DNA of 33,273 nt, from NCBI GenBank assembly GCA_003153275.1, contig PLXX01000098.1:4985-38257 (forward strand). Reading direction: 5' to 3'. This document shows positions 22,732 through 31,299 of the stretch, one piece after another; the first letter of the stretch is position 1, and each line of letters begins with the position of its first letter. Source of the DNA: Nitrospiraceae bacterium. Its GTDB lineage: Bacteria; Nitrospirota; Thermodesulfovibrionia; Thermodesulfovibrionales; UBA6898. A program made the translations under genes and the position numbers. The notes below the pieces were generated by a model. The model did not search any database and had not been told where the DNA came from. It worked only from the letters and a program-made list of their open reading frames with translations.

Positions 22732-23100
22732 ATGCTTAATTATGAATTAAATCGCGCGGAGGGCATATTGATTCTTAAACCCATTGGCCCCTTGGAATCA
22801 ACGGATTTCGAGAAACTAGTCCAAGAAGTGGATCCCTATATAATCGAAAATGGCAAGCTCAATGGCCTGATGATTTACACCAAAGCCTTCCCAGGATGGG
22901 ATAATTTCGCAGCCTTCTTATCCCATATGAAATTTGTCAAGAACCATCATCAGAAAATCAAGAAGATTGCGGCCGTAACAGGCAGCGGTTTCCTATCGAT
23001 TATGCCACAGGTTGTCAATCATTTTATAAAGGCCGAAGTAAGGCACTTTGACTACGCTGACAGAGATGCAGCTCTGAATTGGCTTAAGACTGAGGAATGA
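22732..23100 (+). CDS. SpoIIAA-like (STAS/SEC14-type) protein
   Basis: 122 residues of the SpoIIAA-like family (PF11964 type): it starts with short strands (NYELNRAEGILILKPIGPL), has the helix and strand pair LNGLMIYTKAFPGWDNFAAF, and a C-terminal KAEVRHFDYADRDAALNWLK, which is characteristic. Members are cytosolic and occur widely in stress-related or accessory regions; ligand and role are unknown. Shine-Dalgarno AAAGGAG. It follows hup by 68 bp on the same strand. Confidence 0.87.
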   Translation: MLNYELNRAEGILILKPIGPLESTDFEKLVQEVDPYIIENGKLNGLMIYTKAFPGWDNFAAFLSHMKFVKNHHQKIKKIAAVTGSGFLSIMPQVVNHFIKAEVRHFDYADRDAALNWLKTEE

Positions 23101-23172
23101 GCATAATGAAGTATTCTTTGCGCGATCTAACTCCCTCCCTGCTGATGTGGGGATCTATTTTATCAGCTCAAT

Positions 23173-23204
23173 AAACAAAGCCACAAAACAACAAAATGCC
23201 CCAG
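23173..23204 (-). repeat. Dispersed repeat copy A (behind tatA)
   Basis: On the minus strand CTGGGG, a short variable stretch, then TTTGTTGTTTTGTGG and TTTGTTT. It lies about 30 nt behind the tatA stop. The same motif occurs at 29457-29490, and a shorter version (TGTTGTTTTGTAG) at 21004-21018 on the plus strand. Confidence 0.5.
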
Positions 23205-23232
23205 AATCGTGTCAATACTAATGCAGCGTCCA

Positions 23233-23499
23233 TCATGCCCCTTTTTTTTTCTTGTCTTCCACCTGCTCCTCTGCGGCGGTTTCTGGCTTCTGCTCCATTG
23301 TCGTGGTTGGTGATATTTCCTTTGGTTTCTCAGGAGTGACATTAATGTCCTTGCTGGTATCTGCCATAGCTTTTTTGAATTCTCTGATGCTCTTGCCCAG
23401 TCCTTTACCCAGTTCAGGCAGTTTTCCAGGACCGAAGATTATCAGGACGATAACCAGAATTATGATCAAGTGCAGTGGCTGAAACAATCCTTCAAACAT
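23233..23499 (-). CDS. tatA: TatA/E-type twin-arginine translocase subunit
   Basis: 88 residues: one membrane helix (about 9-23, [18 protein letters not shown]) with the [24 protein letters not shown] amphipathic helix motif read as [15 protein letters not shown] plus SIREFKKAM, and a polar C-terminal tail. It forms the pore-like part of the Tat export system for folded proteins. Shine-Dalgarno AGAGGTG. No TatC is nearby. Confidence 0.95.
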   Translation of the reverse strand: MFEGLFQPLHLIIILVIVLIIFGPGKLPELGKGLGKSIREFKKAMADTSKDINVTPEKPKEISPTTTMEQKPETAAEEQVEDKKKKGA

Positions 23500-23576
23500 A
23501 GTTCACCTCTTGGTTCATTATAGCTGTTATGGAATGGCTTTGCCTGTATATCTCTTAAAAGCCCAAATGCCCATTT

Positions 23577-24470
23577 TCACAAAGCCCTCTGTATCATCCC
23601 CTGCATTGCTTTGGCGTTCCTCACGGCTTTTGCCCCATGACAGTTGTTGAACATCACATGGGTTTCTGTGGCTCTCATATCTGCTTCCTTTATGGCTGGA
23701 ACAAACGCCCGTAGTTCTGCATCTGAATACTGATAATCAAATCTCAGGGAGGTCTCGATCCCTTTTTTCAGCCAAGTGTCCTTGTTCCTGCCATGAAACC
23801 TAAAGTAAGCAATTGAACCAGTCACATCAGGAACAAAAGGAATGGTAGCAAGGCTGCCATACTGAGGTTCATCGGCTGTTACATAAATAAATCGGTATTC
23901 CCGCAGAAATGTCATGACTGAAACTCTTGCCTTTGGGGTTAACCAGCTCCCATGTCTGAACTCCACCGCAATAGGAAGCCCCTCCATCAATGCCTGACAT
24001 TTCAGGATGTAGTCAAGGTTTGTTTTCTTGTATAGAAACCAAGGGGGAAATTGAAAGACCACTACTCCCAGCTTGCCTGTCTGCATCAAGGGCTTCAGGG
24101 CATCCCTGAATCTCTGGGCAATGATCTTCAACATGTCAGGTTCTTTGATGTAGATATGGGTCTTTTCCCTTTCTGGTTTTGGAAGGTAGGCAGCAAGATC
24201 AACAGGAAGGCTCTTGGGGTCAATGCCGTGTCCTGTCAGGGCACCATAGGCTTTCGCACTAAAGATAAAGTTCTCGGGGGTTCGGTCAGCCCATCGCTCA
24301 GTTGTGCTGATATCAGGAATGGAATAATACGGTGAATCAGCCTCTACGACATTGAAATTGTCGGCATAATATTTCAGACGTGCTTCGGCAGTACTGGTTC
24401 CCCTGGGGTAAAATTCTTTGCTCTCCAGAAGGGTCTTTTCAGTCCAACTACAGGTGCCGACATGGATCAC
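23577..24470 (-). CDS. DUF72 (YecE-like) protein
   Basis: 297 residues, a TIM-barrel-like family of unknown function. Signature parts are IHVGTCSWTEKTLL at the start, FNVVEADSPYYSIPD (about 35-50), VEFRHGSWL (about 170), YFRFHGRNKDTW (about 222) and FNNCHGAKAVRNA near the end. It lies 21 bp behind the SEC-C gene. A truncated, stop-containing relative of this gene is found at 31300-31518. Confidence 0.93.
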   Translation of the reverse strand: MIHVGTCSWTEKTLLESKEFYPRGTSTAEARLKYYADNFNVVEADSPYYSIPDISTTERWADRTPENFIFSAKAYGALTGHGIDPKSLPVDLAAYLPKPEREKTHIYIKEPDMLKIIAQRFRDALKPLMQTGKLGVVVFQFPPWFLYKKTNLDYILKCQALMEGLPIAVEFRHGSWLTPKARVSVMTFLREYRFIYVTADEPQYGSLATIPFVPDVTGSIAYFRFHGRNKDTWLKKGIETSLRFDYQYSDAELRAFVPAIKEADMRATETHVMFNNCHGAKAVRNAKAMQGMIQRAL

Positions 24471-24491
24471 TTATTTGGTCACCTTCAGGTC

Positions 24492-25835
24492 CTATTCCTT
24501 ATCGATCCCCAAACGTTCCCACAGCCATGTCATATCACAGTGAGGTTTTCCCATTTGCTTATTGCGTTCCTCAATATTCTCAATAGATTTCAATAAGTCC
24601 TTAACCTTTTCTTTTCCCTCTTCGGTCCTCACAGCATGTAGCGGTGTCATTCCATCAAGGGCGGGAACAAAATCATTCAACCACTTCTCATAATGCTGTC
24701 TGATGAACTTCTGATATAACTCCTGCTCGACTTCTGGAGGAAGATTATTGTCAGAGTGCTTGATGTTTCCCCTGCTACTAGATTCAATTACTTCAAAGGG
24801 TTTTTCCAAGGTATTGCCAGTGTGAAGGAGGACACCTGATAACCTTTCGAGAAGCATGACTTTCCCTGCCTCACATCTTTTTTCTGAGTTGCATCTTAGC
24901 GTAAGCTGATTATCACGTATGGAAAGCCACCCCAGGACTGTTCCACTATCTTGCCCTCCTTCCCTGTCAACCCATATGAAAGCGCTGTCCTGCTGTTCTA
25001 TGCCTTCAATTTGGTGGAGACCTGTGATCAAAGCATCATGGTCAAGGATATCAAATATAGCTCCAGCAAATGCAAATGGCTCTCCTGTTGAGGTATGGAG
25101 CATAGGACTCATATTTTGAAGCAGATTGTACCAATAGAAATTGCAAAGTTCGCTGTTGAGCTTCAGAAATTCATCCAACGTTGAGTCGGGATACTCCCGA
25201 TTATAATCCTGATACTCCCGATTTATATTGGCAATAATGGTTTCCTTTTCCATTACAAGGTAAGGGTAGACACAGCCACTTATAATATATTTTCCGTCAA
25301 CATGTATCAGACGTGTTGCAAAAATATCCCATTTTTTTGTGGCTCTCGTTGCCATCTTCTCCCGCACGTCATATTCCCCTCCCAGTAAAAGATCCTTTAG
25401 TATGATGCCCTTTTCTGGTATTACCTCTTGAACCTCATACAGGCTGATGATGGAGTTCTTCATCATGGTCAGGATTTTATGCTCATCCAGCGACAACTTC
25501 TTGTTTTGCGCCATATAAAGTTCAACAAAGGTCTTATCACCCTCGTCATCTACCGTGTAATCAAATACAACCCACTCCCAGAAATTTATGTCTGCCTGGT
25601 CTAGTCCCTCGGAATCAAGATGCTCCTCGGGATCAAAATCATTCCAAAATACTGAATGTGCATCACCTAAGATATCTTTATAATTCTTTCTTATGAGCCG
25701 CAGTATGCTCTCGACAAGTCTCTTTTGAATGGATTCTTCCCTGCCGACTGTTTCAAATGTGGCTACAAGGCAACACTTCTTATACTTCTTCCCTGATCCA
25801 CAGGGACAGGGATCATTTCTCCCTACCTTACTCAT
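24492..25835 (-). CDS. SEC-C zinc-motif protein
   Basis: 447 residues. The N-terminus has the SEC-C zinc motif [16 protein letters not shown] (6-21). The remainder has no recognised domain; it is soluble, rich in aromatic and acidic residues, and near the C-terminus has a stretch like one ankyrin-type repeat ([20 protein letters not shown]). SEC-C motifs bring zinc and often SecB or nucleic-acid partners. Its ATG lies in the last codons of recD2 (8-bp overlap, GGAG 8 nt upstream), so the two are coupled and may act together. Confidence 0.85.
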   Translation of the reverse strand: MSKVGRNDPCPCGSGKKYKKCCLVATFETVGREESIQKRLVESILRLIRKNYKDILGDAHSVFWNDFDPEEHLDSEGLDQADINFWEWVVFDYTVDDEGDKTFVELYMAQNKKLSLDEHKILTMMKNSIISLYEVQEVIPEKGIILKDLLLGGEYDVREKMATRATKKWDIFATRLIHVDGKYIISGCVYPYLVMEKETIIANINREYQDYNREYPDSTLDEFLKLNSELCNFYWYNLLQNMSPMLHTSTGEPFAFAGAIFDILDHDALITGLHQIEGIEQQDSAFIWVDREGGQDSGTVLGWLSIRDNQLTLRCNSEKRCEAGKVMLLERLSGVLLHTGNTLEKPFEVIESSSRGNIKHSDNNLPPEVEQELYQKFIRQHYEKWLNDFVPALDGMTPLHAVRTEEGKEKVKDLLKSIENIEERNKQMGKPHCDMTWLWERLGIDKE

Positions 25836-28038
25836 CTTTAGGCTCCTGTTTTTGAACTGGATTCATTACTGTCATCAACCTGTCTCGCAATAAAGTATAT
25901 CTTTTTTGTGGTTTGTTGTTCTTGATTGCTATCGCCAGGGCTTTCTTTGTCCCGACCAACACAACCATTTTTTTACCCCTTGTTATCCCTGTATAGATAA
26001 GGTTTCTTTGCAATAGCATATAGTGCTGGGTCAGGATCGGGATCACTACAACAGGATATTCACTCCCTTGGGATTTATGAACCGATACGGCATAGGCATG
26101 GACTATCTCATCCAGCTCGGTGTATTCATAAGGGACAGCCCTTCCATCATAATTTACAACAACTTCATGTTGCTCTTTGTCGTGCTTGATGATTTTTCCT
26201 ATATCACCATTGAAGACTTCTTTGTCATAGTTATTTCTGATCTGCATGACCTTGTCACCAATCTTCAAGGTCTTGCTACCCATAACAAATTCATCCTGTG
26301 AAGGGTTAAGATGTTTCTGCAGCTCAATGTTGAGATTTGAAGATCCAACCGTTCCTCTATGCATTGGTGTCAACACCTGGATATCATCAATAGGTTTAAA
26401 TCCGAATTTCTGAGGAATTTTTTCTCGGCATAACTCAACGATCTTAGCCAGTACCTCCCCTGGTTCTTCTATTTGGAAAAAATAAAAGTCCTGGGGTTGA
26501 TTACCATATGGGGTAAACCAAGGCATCTCACCGTTGTTGATCCTGTGGGCATTCACTATTATCATGCTCTCTTTTGCCTGTCTGAATATCTCGTTGAGCC
26601 TTACCGTTGGAATTGACCCTGAATCAATAATATCCTTCAAGACGCTCCCAGCACCCACAGATGGTAACTGATCTACATCACCTACCAGAATCAGGGTAGC
26701 CTCATGGGGAACAGCCTTAAGGAAGCCATACATCAGGATGGTGTCTACCATTGATGTTTCATCTATGACGATCAGGTCAGCATTCAGTGGGGTATCTTCG
26801 TTCTTTTTGAATCTTCCATCCTTGGGGCTAAACTCAAGGAGGCGATGGATGGTTTTGGCTTCATGACCTGTAGCTTCAGACATCCTCTTGGCGGCTCTCC
26901 CTGTGGGTGCGGAAAGCAATACCCTTTTGCCCAGCTTTTTATAAATCCTGATGATGGAATTTATTATTGTTGTCTTCCCAGTTCCAGGTCCTCCTGTCAC
27001 CACCATGACCTTCTTATCAATAGCCTCCCTGACAGCCTGTTGCTGATTCTCTGCAAGTTGTATCTTAAGCTCCTGCTGAACCCAATCCAGTGCTTTATCT
27101 CGGTCAAAGGCTCTCAGGTTCTTTTGGTACTGCATCAGGACCTTTAACCTGCTGGCTATAGCGACTTCACACACATGGAATTTGGCAAGGTAGACCGCCT
27201 TGTTGTTTTCTTTGTACTCCTCTTGGCATAGGTCTTCAATGATGATCTTCTTTTCCAATGCAATCGTGCCGATTGCCTTGACGATAATATCACGCTCCAC
27301 CCCAAGGATCTTGTTACATTCCTCTATCAAGGGTTCATAGGGGTAATAAACATGACCATCATCCGAAAGCTGATGCAGGACATATAGGATTCCTGCCTCT
27401 GCTCTGATCAAGGAGTCCTTGGCTATACCTATTTGCTCTGCTATCTTGTCTGCTGTAATAAACCCAATACCAAATATATCAGTAGCAAGCCTGTAGGGAT
27501 TTTGCTGAACAATCTGGACTGATTCTCTTCCGTATTGTTTGTATATCTTGGCTCCATAGGTGGGGCTGACCCCATTACCCTGAAGCCACACCATGACCTC
27601 ACGGATTTCCTTTTGGTCATCCCAAGCCTTCTTGATCATCTCTATCCTCTTATCCCCGATACCATCAACTTCAGCCAAACGCTTTGTATCTGTTTCAATG
27701 ACCTGAAGGGTCTCAAGACCAAATTTGGTTACAAGCCTTTTTGCCATGACAGGGCCGATCCCATTGATTAATCCTGACCCAAGGTATCGTTCTATGCCTT
27801 TGACTGTAGCGGGAATAACCGATTCATAGGAACTGATCTTGAACTGCTCACCAAATTTGGGGTGGTTATGCCATTCACCCTTAAGTTTCAGGACTTCGCC
27901 AGGACTCACTGAAAGCAGATTACCCACAACAGTAACAAGGTCATGTCTGCCCCCGACCTTCATTTTTGCAATAGTGTAGGCATTCTCTTGATTGTGGTAG
28001 GTAATCCTCTCAAGCTGTCCCTTGATCTCAATTATCAT
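25828..28038 (-). CDS. recD2: RecD2-family ATP-dependent DNA helicase
   Basis: 736 residues, full length for the RecD2 branch of superfamily 1B helicases, which unwind DNA 5'-3' without RecBC. The N-terminal domain ([20 protein letters not shown]) and helix-hairpin-helix repeats (about 90-160, [23 protein letters not shown]) are present. The motor motifs are Walker [16 protein letters not shown] (about 345), Walker [10 protein letters not shown] (about 430), [11 protein letters not shown] and the C-terminal [18 protein letters not shown]. Intact. Its last codons overlap the SEC-C gene. Confidence 0.95.
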   Translation of the reverse strand: MIIEIKGQLERITYHNQENAYTIAKMKVGGRHDLVTVVGNLLSVSPGEVLKLKGEWHNHPKFGEQFKISSYESVIPATVKGIERYLGSGLINGIGPVMAKRLVTKFGLETLQVIETDTKRLAEVDGIGDKRIEMIKKAWDDQKEIREVMVWLQGNGVSPTYGAKIYKQYGRESVQIVQQNPYRLATDIFGIGFITADKIAEQIGIAKDSLIRAEAGILYVLHQLSDDGHVYYPYEPLIEECNKILGVERDIIVKAIGTIALEKKIIIEDLCQEEYKENNKAVYLAKFHVCEVAIASRLKVLMQYQKNLRAFDRDKALDWVQQELKIQLAENQQQAVREAIDKKVMVVTGGPGTGKTTIINSIIRIYKKLGKRVLLSAPTGRAAKRMSEATGHEAKTIHRLLEFSPKDGRFKKNEDTPLNADLIVIDETSMVDTILMYGFLKAVPHEATLILVGDVDQLPSVGAGSVLKDIIDSGSIPTVRLNEIFRQAKESMIIVNAHRINNGEMPWFTPYGNQPQDFYFFQIEEPGEVLAKIVELCREKIPQKFGFKPIDDIQVLTPMHRGTVGSSNLNIELQKHLNPSQDEFVMGSKTLKIGDKVMQIRNNYDKEVFNGDIGKIIKHDKEQHEVVVNYDGRAVPYEYTELDEIVHAYAVSVHKSQGSEYPVVVIPILTQHYMLLQRNLIYTGITRGKKMVVLVGTKKALAIAIKNNKPQKRYTLLRDRLMTVMNPVQKQEPKDE

Positions 28039-28054
28039 GCCGTCTCGTGAATTC

Positions 28055-28939
28055 TTAATTCAGCTTTTGGAGCTGAAGCCGACTCTTTTCATCATATCTC
28101 TTATAGGAAAGATAGTCCTCTTTTTTCATTTCAAATAATTGTTTTTTGTATTTTGTTGTAAGATCATACCAAAGTGTAAGTCGCCTCTCAAATCTCTGAT
28201 CCATCGGGCTTCCAAGCGTATCCAGATATGCCAGAATAGCCAAGTAATATCGCATGGCATTTCTCTCCTCCGAACCTCTTAACCCAGTTACATATTGCGG
28301 ATTGCCCTGTTTGTCATTTGCAACGGTAAAGCCAATTTTGCCCTGCCTAAAAAGTAAAAAATAGGTGTTAATTTTAAAATAGCTTAAAAAACTATAACCA
28401 AATAAGTAATGCAAGTGAATAAAGGTCGTGTTTTCATCGAGAGGTACAGCCTCAATTTGAAATTGATGATCCTTTGTACTAAAAGGTCCCTCATTGGCAG
28501 TAAGCGAAATTCTGAACTGTTTTTGCTGTTCATCAACAGCCAGCTTAAAATTTATTGGAAATGCATTTTCAATGGGGTCAGAATATCTTTTAACATTCTG
28601 GGCGGTCAAAAGCCAATCATTTTCAATCCTGTGATATGTGCAAGCTCTTATGTTGATTGTAAGCATAAGGATATCACACAGCCCAGATGGTTCCTTGAGA
28701 TTGTTTTTTACTATGTCAAAAGGATGATTCACTACGCCATAGATATCTACGTAGGAAGAGTTGCTATCCACAAATGATTCCATATGAACGGGGAGCCCGA
28801 AAGAACTTGTTTTCAGTCCATATTCAATCTCGTGATATTTCTCTAAAAGGGGCTTATTTGCTGGAAGTAATTCTTCCGCCTTGGCACTACTACCCCATAT
28901 AGTAAAAATCAGTATTATGACTGTTAGGCATTTACCCAT
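28055..28939 (-). CDS. Hypothetical exported protein
   Basis: 294 residues with a signal peptide (MGKCLTVIILIFTIWGSSAKA, cut about here) and a mature part rich in beta-strand and aromatic residues (THLHYLFGYSFLSYF is close to FIHLHYLFGYSFLSYFKIN). It resembles periplasmic proteins with a START/SRPBCC-like fold, but I cannot name a family. The start lies 30 bp behind the CopZ-like gene on the same strand; RecD2 follows 16 bp downstream. A TTGACA overlaps the region before the ATG. Confidence 0.7.
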   Translation of the reverse strand: MGKCLTVIILIFTIWGSSAKAEELLPANKPLLEKYHEIEYGLKTSSFGLPVHMESFVDSNSSYVDIYGVVNHPFDIVKNNLKEPSGLCDILMLTINIRACTYHRIENDWLLTAQNVKRYSDPIENAFPINFKLAVDEQQKQFRISLTANEGPFSTKDHQFQIEAVPLDENTTFIHLHYLFGYSFLSYFKINTYFLLFRQGKIGFTVANDKQGNPQYVTGLRGSEERNAMRYYLAILAYLDTLGSPMDQRFERRLTLWYDLTTKYKKQLFEMKKEDYLSYKRYDEKSRLQLQKLN

Positions 28940-28968
28940 AGCTTGTCAATCCACGACCTCAGCAACTG

Positions 28969-29189
28969 TTATTTGGTTTCCTTCATGGCTTCTCTTGCCT
29001 TATCCACGACACGGTGGACATTCCCAAGGCATCATTTCCCTGTGGGATTTGTTTCATGACATCGGCAGTACCAGCTTGTTTGGAAGCCTTGATTCTCTCA
29101 AGGATAGTGGACTCACCATTATGCTCCTTAACATCCTGCTCTATGTCAGATTCTGAATAGCCAAAACAATAACAAACTAGCTTACCCAT
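28969..29189 (-). CDS. CopZ/BFD-like [2Fe-2S] selenoprotein candidate, frameshifted
   Basis: The frame begins MGKLVCYCFGYSESDIEQDV and continues to ERIKASKQAG, the start of the [2Fe-2S] BFD-like domain seen in CopZ-type proteins. In the -1 frame from about 29068 the rest appears: CRCHETNPTGK, TGA (29034-29032), CLGNVHRVVDKAREAMKETK and TAA (28971). Family members have CxC...NPxGxCCLG, so the TGA replaces the first cysteine of CC and reads as Sec. Without the shift the frame ends as an unlike 68-residue protein at 28983. A one-base loss (T in ACTTGCC) explains the shift. A SECIS-like hairpin follows. Likely an electron-transfer or metal-handling protein. Confidence 0.7.
28996..29031 (-). promoter_or_regulatory. 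SECIS-like hairpin for the CopZ-like gene
   Basis: On the minus strand TGTCCAC (29020-29014) pairs with GTGGATA (29007-29001), seven pairs including one G-U. A lower stem TGCCT (29031-29027) pairs with AGGCA (29000-28996). The loop is CGTGTC, with G second. It begins 18 nt after the TGA at 29034-29032, as bacterial SECIS elements do. Confidence 0.6.
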
Positions 29190-29195
29190 AATCTA

Positions 29196-29438
29196 TTAAT
29201 GCACAACCGTCATAGCTATGAATACCACTATGCCTGTCATGATAAAGGTTGGTATCAGAAATGCGAGAAGCATAGCCCATGCCCCTTTTTTGTTGCCCAG
29301 ATTGAAAGTCCAGCCAAGCACGGGATTTCTCTTAGGCACTATCCAGCGGGTATCCCGCTTGGAGAAGTAAAATCCTGGGGATGTCCAATTATCTGGATTT
29401 TCCCACTCGGATTTATTAATCTGGTTAATATCAGCCAT
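29196..29438 (-). CDS. DUF5808-like small membrane protein
   Basis: 80 residues: a polar N-terminus with WTSPGFYFSKRDTRWIVPKR (DUF5808-like core W-x-N-x-YFSKRDPR, VPKR, GWTFN) and one C-terminal membrane helix (AMLLAFLIPTFIMTGIVVFI). Function unknown. The start codon of the CopZ-like gene lies 6 bp behind its stop, so the pair is cotranscribed. Confidence 0.75.
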   Translation of the reverse strand: MADINQINKSEWENPDNWTSPGFYFSKRDTRWIVPKRNPVLGWTFNLGNKKGAWAMLLAFLIPTFIMTGIVVFIAMTVVH

Positions 29439-29456
29439 GAGTTATTCTATCCTAAA

Positions 29457-29490
29457 AAACAAACCACAAAACAACAAATAACACCCCAGG
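29457..29490 (-). repeat. Dispersed repeat copy B (behind 29522 gene)
   Basis: Same motif as at 23173-23204: CTGGGG, five variable bases, TTTGTTGTTTTGTGG and TTTGTTT on the minus strand. It lies about 30 nt behind the stop of the gene at 29522. Confidence 0.5.
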
Positions 29491-29521
29491 GACACCATGC
29501 CCAATGGGGGCGTTAAAATTT

Positions 29522-30151
29522 CTATCTAGTCTCTATTTTTTCCACATCTTTTCCCGAAACACTTTCAGATAGTTCAGGGTACAATTTCTTGAGACATTCA
29601 GGACAAATACCGTGAGAAAACTGAGCTTCGGAATGAGAAGTAATATAGGGTTCAATCTGCTTCCAGTAGCCCTCATCATCCCGAATTTTTTTGCAGGATG
29701 CGCATATGTGAAGTATTCCGCTTAACTGTTTCACTTCACCCAAGGCTTTCTGAAGTTCCTCTACAAGCCTCATGTGTTTATCCATATCGGCTTTTACTAA
29801 GGAAAGCACAACAGCATAGACAACAAAAAAGCCGAGATGCATCAATAAGCTCCATATCTCAATAAATAAATGGGGATATTCTTTCCCCGCCAGAAAATCT
29901 GTAGCTATGATTGTCAATACACTAAGGAACGACAAAATAATACTGGGAATTCTGCCACCAAACCATGCACCAAAACTTATAGGTATCAGGTAGAAAAGCG
30001 ATACGCCTATTTCATAACCCGTTACATAATCAACAAGCCCTACAAATATCAGTAACAGGATATTAACTGTTATAAGAAACGGCTTAGACTTAGATTTAAG
30101 AAACTCGGTCAGTTTTGAAATTGTGGTCCTATCTGTATTCTCTGATAACAC
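29522..30151 (-). CDS. Membrane protein with zinc-knuckle C-terminal tail
   Basis: 209 residues. Four membrane helices between about 25 and 120 (FLITVNILLLIFVGLVDYV, SLFYLIPISFGAWFGG, SIILSFLSVLTIIATDFL, LLMHLGFFVVYAVVLSLV) resemble sensor-type MASE domains. A short coiled coil (HMRLVEELQKALGEVKQ) leads to ICASCKKIRDDEGYWKQIE and FSHGICPECLKKLYPEL, a four-cysteine tail common at the end of histidine kinases and response regulators in Desulfobacterota and Nitrospirota. No kinase or GGDEF domain is present. Start GTG at 30151 (MLSENT), overlapping the end of the decayed STAS-like frame. Confidence 0.8.
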   Translation of the reverse strand: MLSENTDRTTISKLTEFLKSKSKPFLITVNILLLIFVGLVDYVTGYEIGVSLFYLIPISFGAWFGGRIPSIILSFLSVLTIIATDFLAGKEYPHLFIEIWSLLMHLGFFVVYAVVLSLVKADMDKHMRLVEELQKALGEVKQLSGILHICASCKKIRDDEGYWKQIEPYITSHSEAQFSHGICPECLKKLYPELSESVSGKDVEKIETR

Positions 30152-30325
30152 CGCTTAATTCCTTGGCAAACTTAATCAAACGTTGAGGCTCCCCAATATT
30201 TGTTATCAATAATATACCACCGTTTTTCGAATTGATTGTGAATAATTGCTTCAAAGTAGACAGGTAATGAAAATACCTGGCAAATTCTCCCAGTCCAGCA
30301 GTAATTTCAAATTGTCTTCACAGTT
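30129..30325 (-). pseudogene. Decayed STAS-domain fragment
   Basis: Minus-strand sequence with STAS-like features split over two frames. One frame reads DNLKLLLDWENLPGI; the neighbouring frame continues LSTLKQLFTINSKNGGILL, ITNIGEPQRLIKFAKELSGV and ends IREYR-stop at 30129. In intact STAS proteins these parts form strand, helix and the G-G-x-L-x-[LV]-x-N turn. The N-terminus is missing and no start codon is available. It is therefore a relic. The identification rests on pattern only. Confidence 0.4.
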
Positions 30326-30378
30326 AAGTGGTAGCTTATATGTCAAGAAAAGCGTCTTGAGTATCAAAGGAGGTATCA

Positions 30379-30561
30379 ATGAGCTGCCCATATTTTGAAG
30401 AAGGATACATCGGCACCTGTGGTGCATCGGAATCAAGGTATGTTCCGAGCATTGAAAGGATGGAAACGTTCTGTTTTAAGGAAACCTGCAGACTCTGCCC
30501 GACTCTATCGGAATATTTATATGAAAACGATATGGCTATGGCTAACTTGTCTCATCGGTAA
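30379..30561 (+). CDS. Small cysteine-rich protein
   Basis: 60 residues with a strong Shine-Dalgarno (AAAGGAGG) 5-6 nt before the ATG. Cysteines at CPYFEEGYIGTCGASES, YVPSIERMETFC, and CRLCPTL make five or six possible metal ligands. The pattern CPYF-x-G-x3-C-x-AS...Y-x-PS recurs in small proteins of Nitrospirota and Desulfobacterota of unknown role. An iron-sulfur or zinc site is likely. Confidence 0.75.
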   Translation: MSCPYFEEGYIGTCGASESRYVPSIERMETFCFKETCRLCPTLSEYLYENDMAMANLSHR

Positions 30562-30599
30562 CTATTGGGGTGCTTATTTATTCGGGCTATACTCCCTAA

Positions 30600-30755
30600 T
30601 CAGTAGCCACGTTCGCCTTCATCAAACCTTGCCATTCTAATGCATTCTCTCAGGGCTTCCTCAATGCTGCTGATTTTTTCATAGCTTACCATGTCGCTGA
30701 CCAGTTTATTGAGGAACTGAACTTCCCTGTCTGTTAATTCCATTGTTATTGTCAT
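30600..30755 (-). CDS. Small helical protein, 51 residues
   Basis: The ATG at 30755 has GAGGTG 9 nt upstream. The product MTITMELTDREVQFLNKLVS plus DMVSYEKISSIEEALRECIR plus MARFDEGERGY is charged and helical, with an N-terminal strand, like a small ribbon-helix-helix protein or antitoxin. The comparison is only by style. An upstream frame on the same strand (30774-30866, ending RARESMRKHNNY) has no good start but stops just before the Shine-Dalgarno and might be coupled. Confidence 0.55.
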   Translation of the reverse strand: MTITMELTDREVQFLNKLVSDMVSYEKISSIEEALRECIRMARFDEGERGY

Positions 30756-30925
30756 GTTGTTTCACCTCAATAGTTGTTATGTTTCCTCATTGATTCTCTT
30801 GCCCTGTCAAGAGACATTTCCCTATCCAGGAACTTCAGAAACTTCTGACAGGTGACAGGAAACTTTTGGAACAAATGAAAGGATGTAGTATTAGTATTGT
30901 CTCATTCAAATATTAAGGGTTTGCA

Positions 30926-31195
30926 TTATTTATAGTCTAGCTGTGCCATATATATCTTCCCGCAATCCACGACACGTTTCACTACGGCAAATTGGTAACC
31001 CTCTATCTTCTCATTGAAATGCAGAACATACTCCTTTTCAAGCGGGTAATCTGTTGTAATGATAAGTCCCTTTTTTAGGGAGTAGGTAAGGAGTCCAGTT
31101 AGCTTTAATGCCTTTTCTTGGAGTTCAGATATAATCAAAGAAAACTGGATTGTCTTCTTAACTGATGCTTCATTCTTCACATTCATGTTGCTCAA
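30926..31195 (-). CDS. Hypothetical protein, possibly PilZ-like
   Basis: 89 residues, no membrane helix. The second half (KLTGLLTYSLKKGLIITT, then YPLEKEYVLHFNE) has the strand order of a PilZ core, but the RxxxR and D/N-x-S-x-x-G binding motifs are absent. It could be a degenerate PilZ-type protein. A true PilZ gene lies 700 bp downstream. Not firmly assigned. Confidence 0.5.
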   Translation of the reverse strand: MSNMNVKNEASVKKTIQFSLIISELQEKALKLTGLLTYSLKKGLIITTDYPLEKEYVLHFNEKIEGYQFAVVKRVVDCGKIYMAQLDYK

Positions 31196-31299
31196 TCCTA
31201 TCTTTATCTCGGTACTTCACTGATTATTATATCAAATGGATTGTTACAATATTATTAAGGATTTGTTTTCTTTCTGTTAAATCTTTCAGTAATTACATT

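Noticed and set aside
30251-30436. 61-codon minus-strand frame starting MIPMHHRC
   Set aside because: Its first half is antisense to the cysteine-rich gene at 30379; only its end belongs to the STAS-like relic.
30774-30866. Short minus-strand frame ending LDRARESMRKHNNY
   Set aside because: Protein-like, but no upstream start codon or Shine-Dalgarno; mentioned with the 51-residue gene only.
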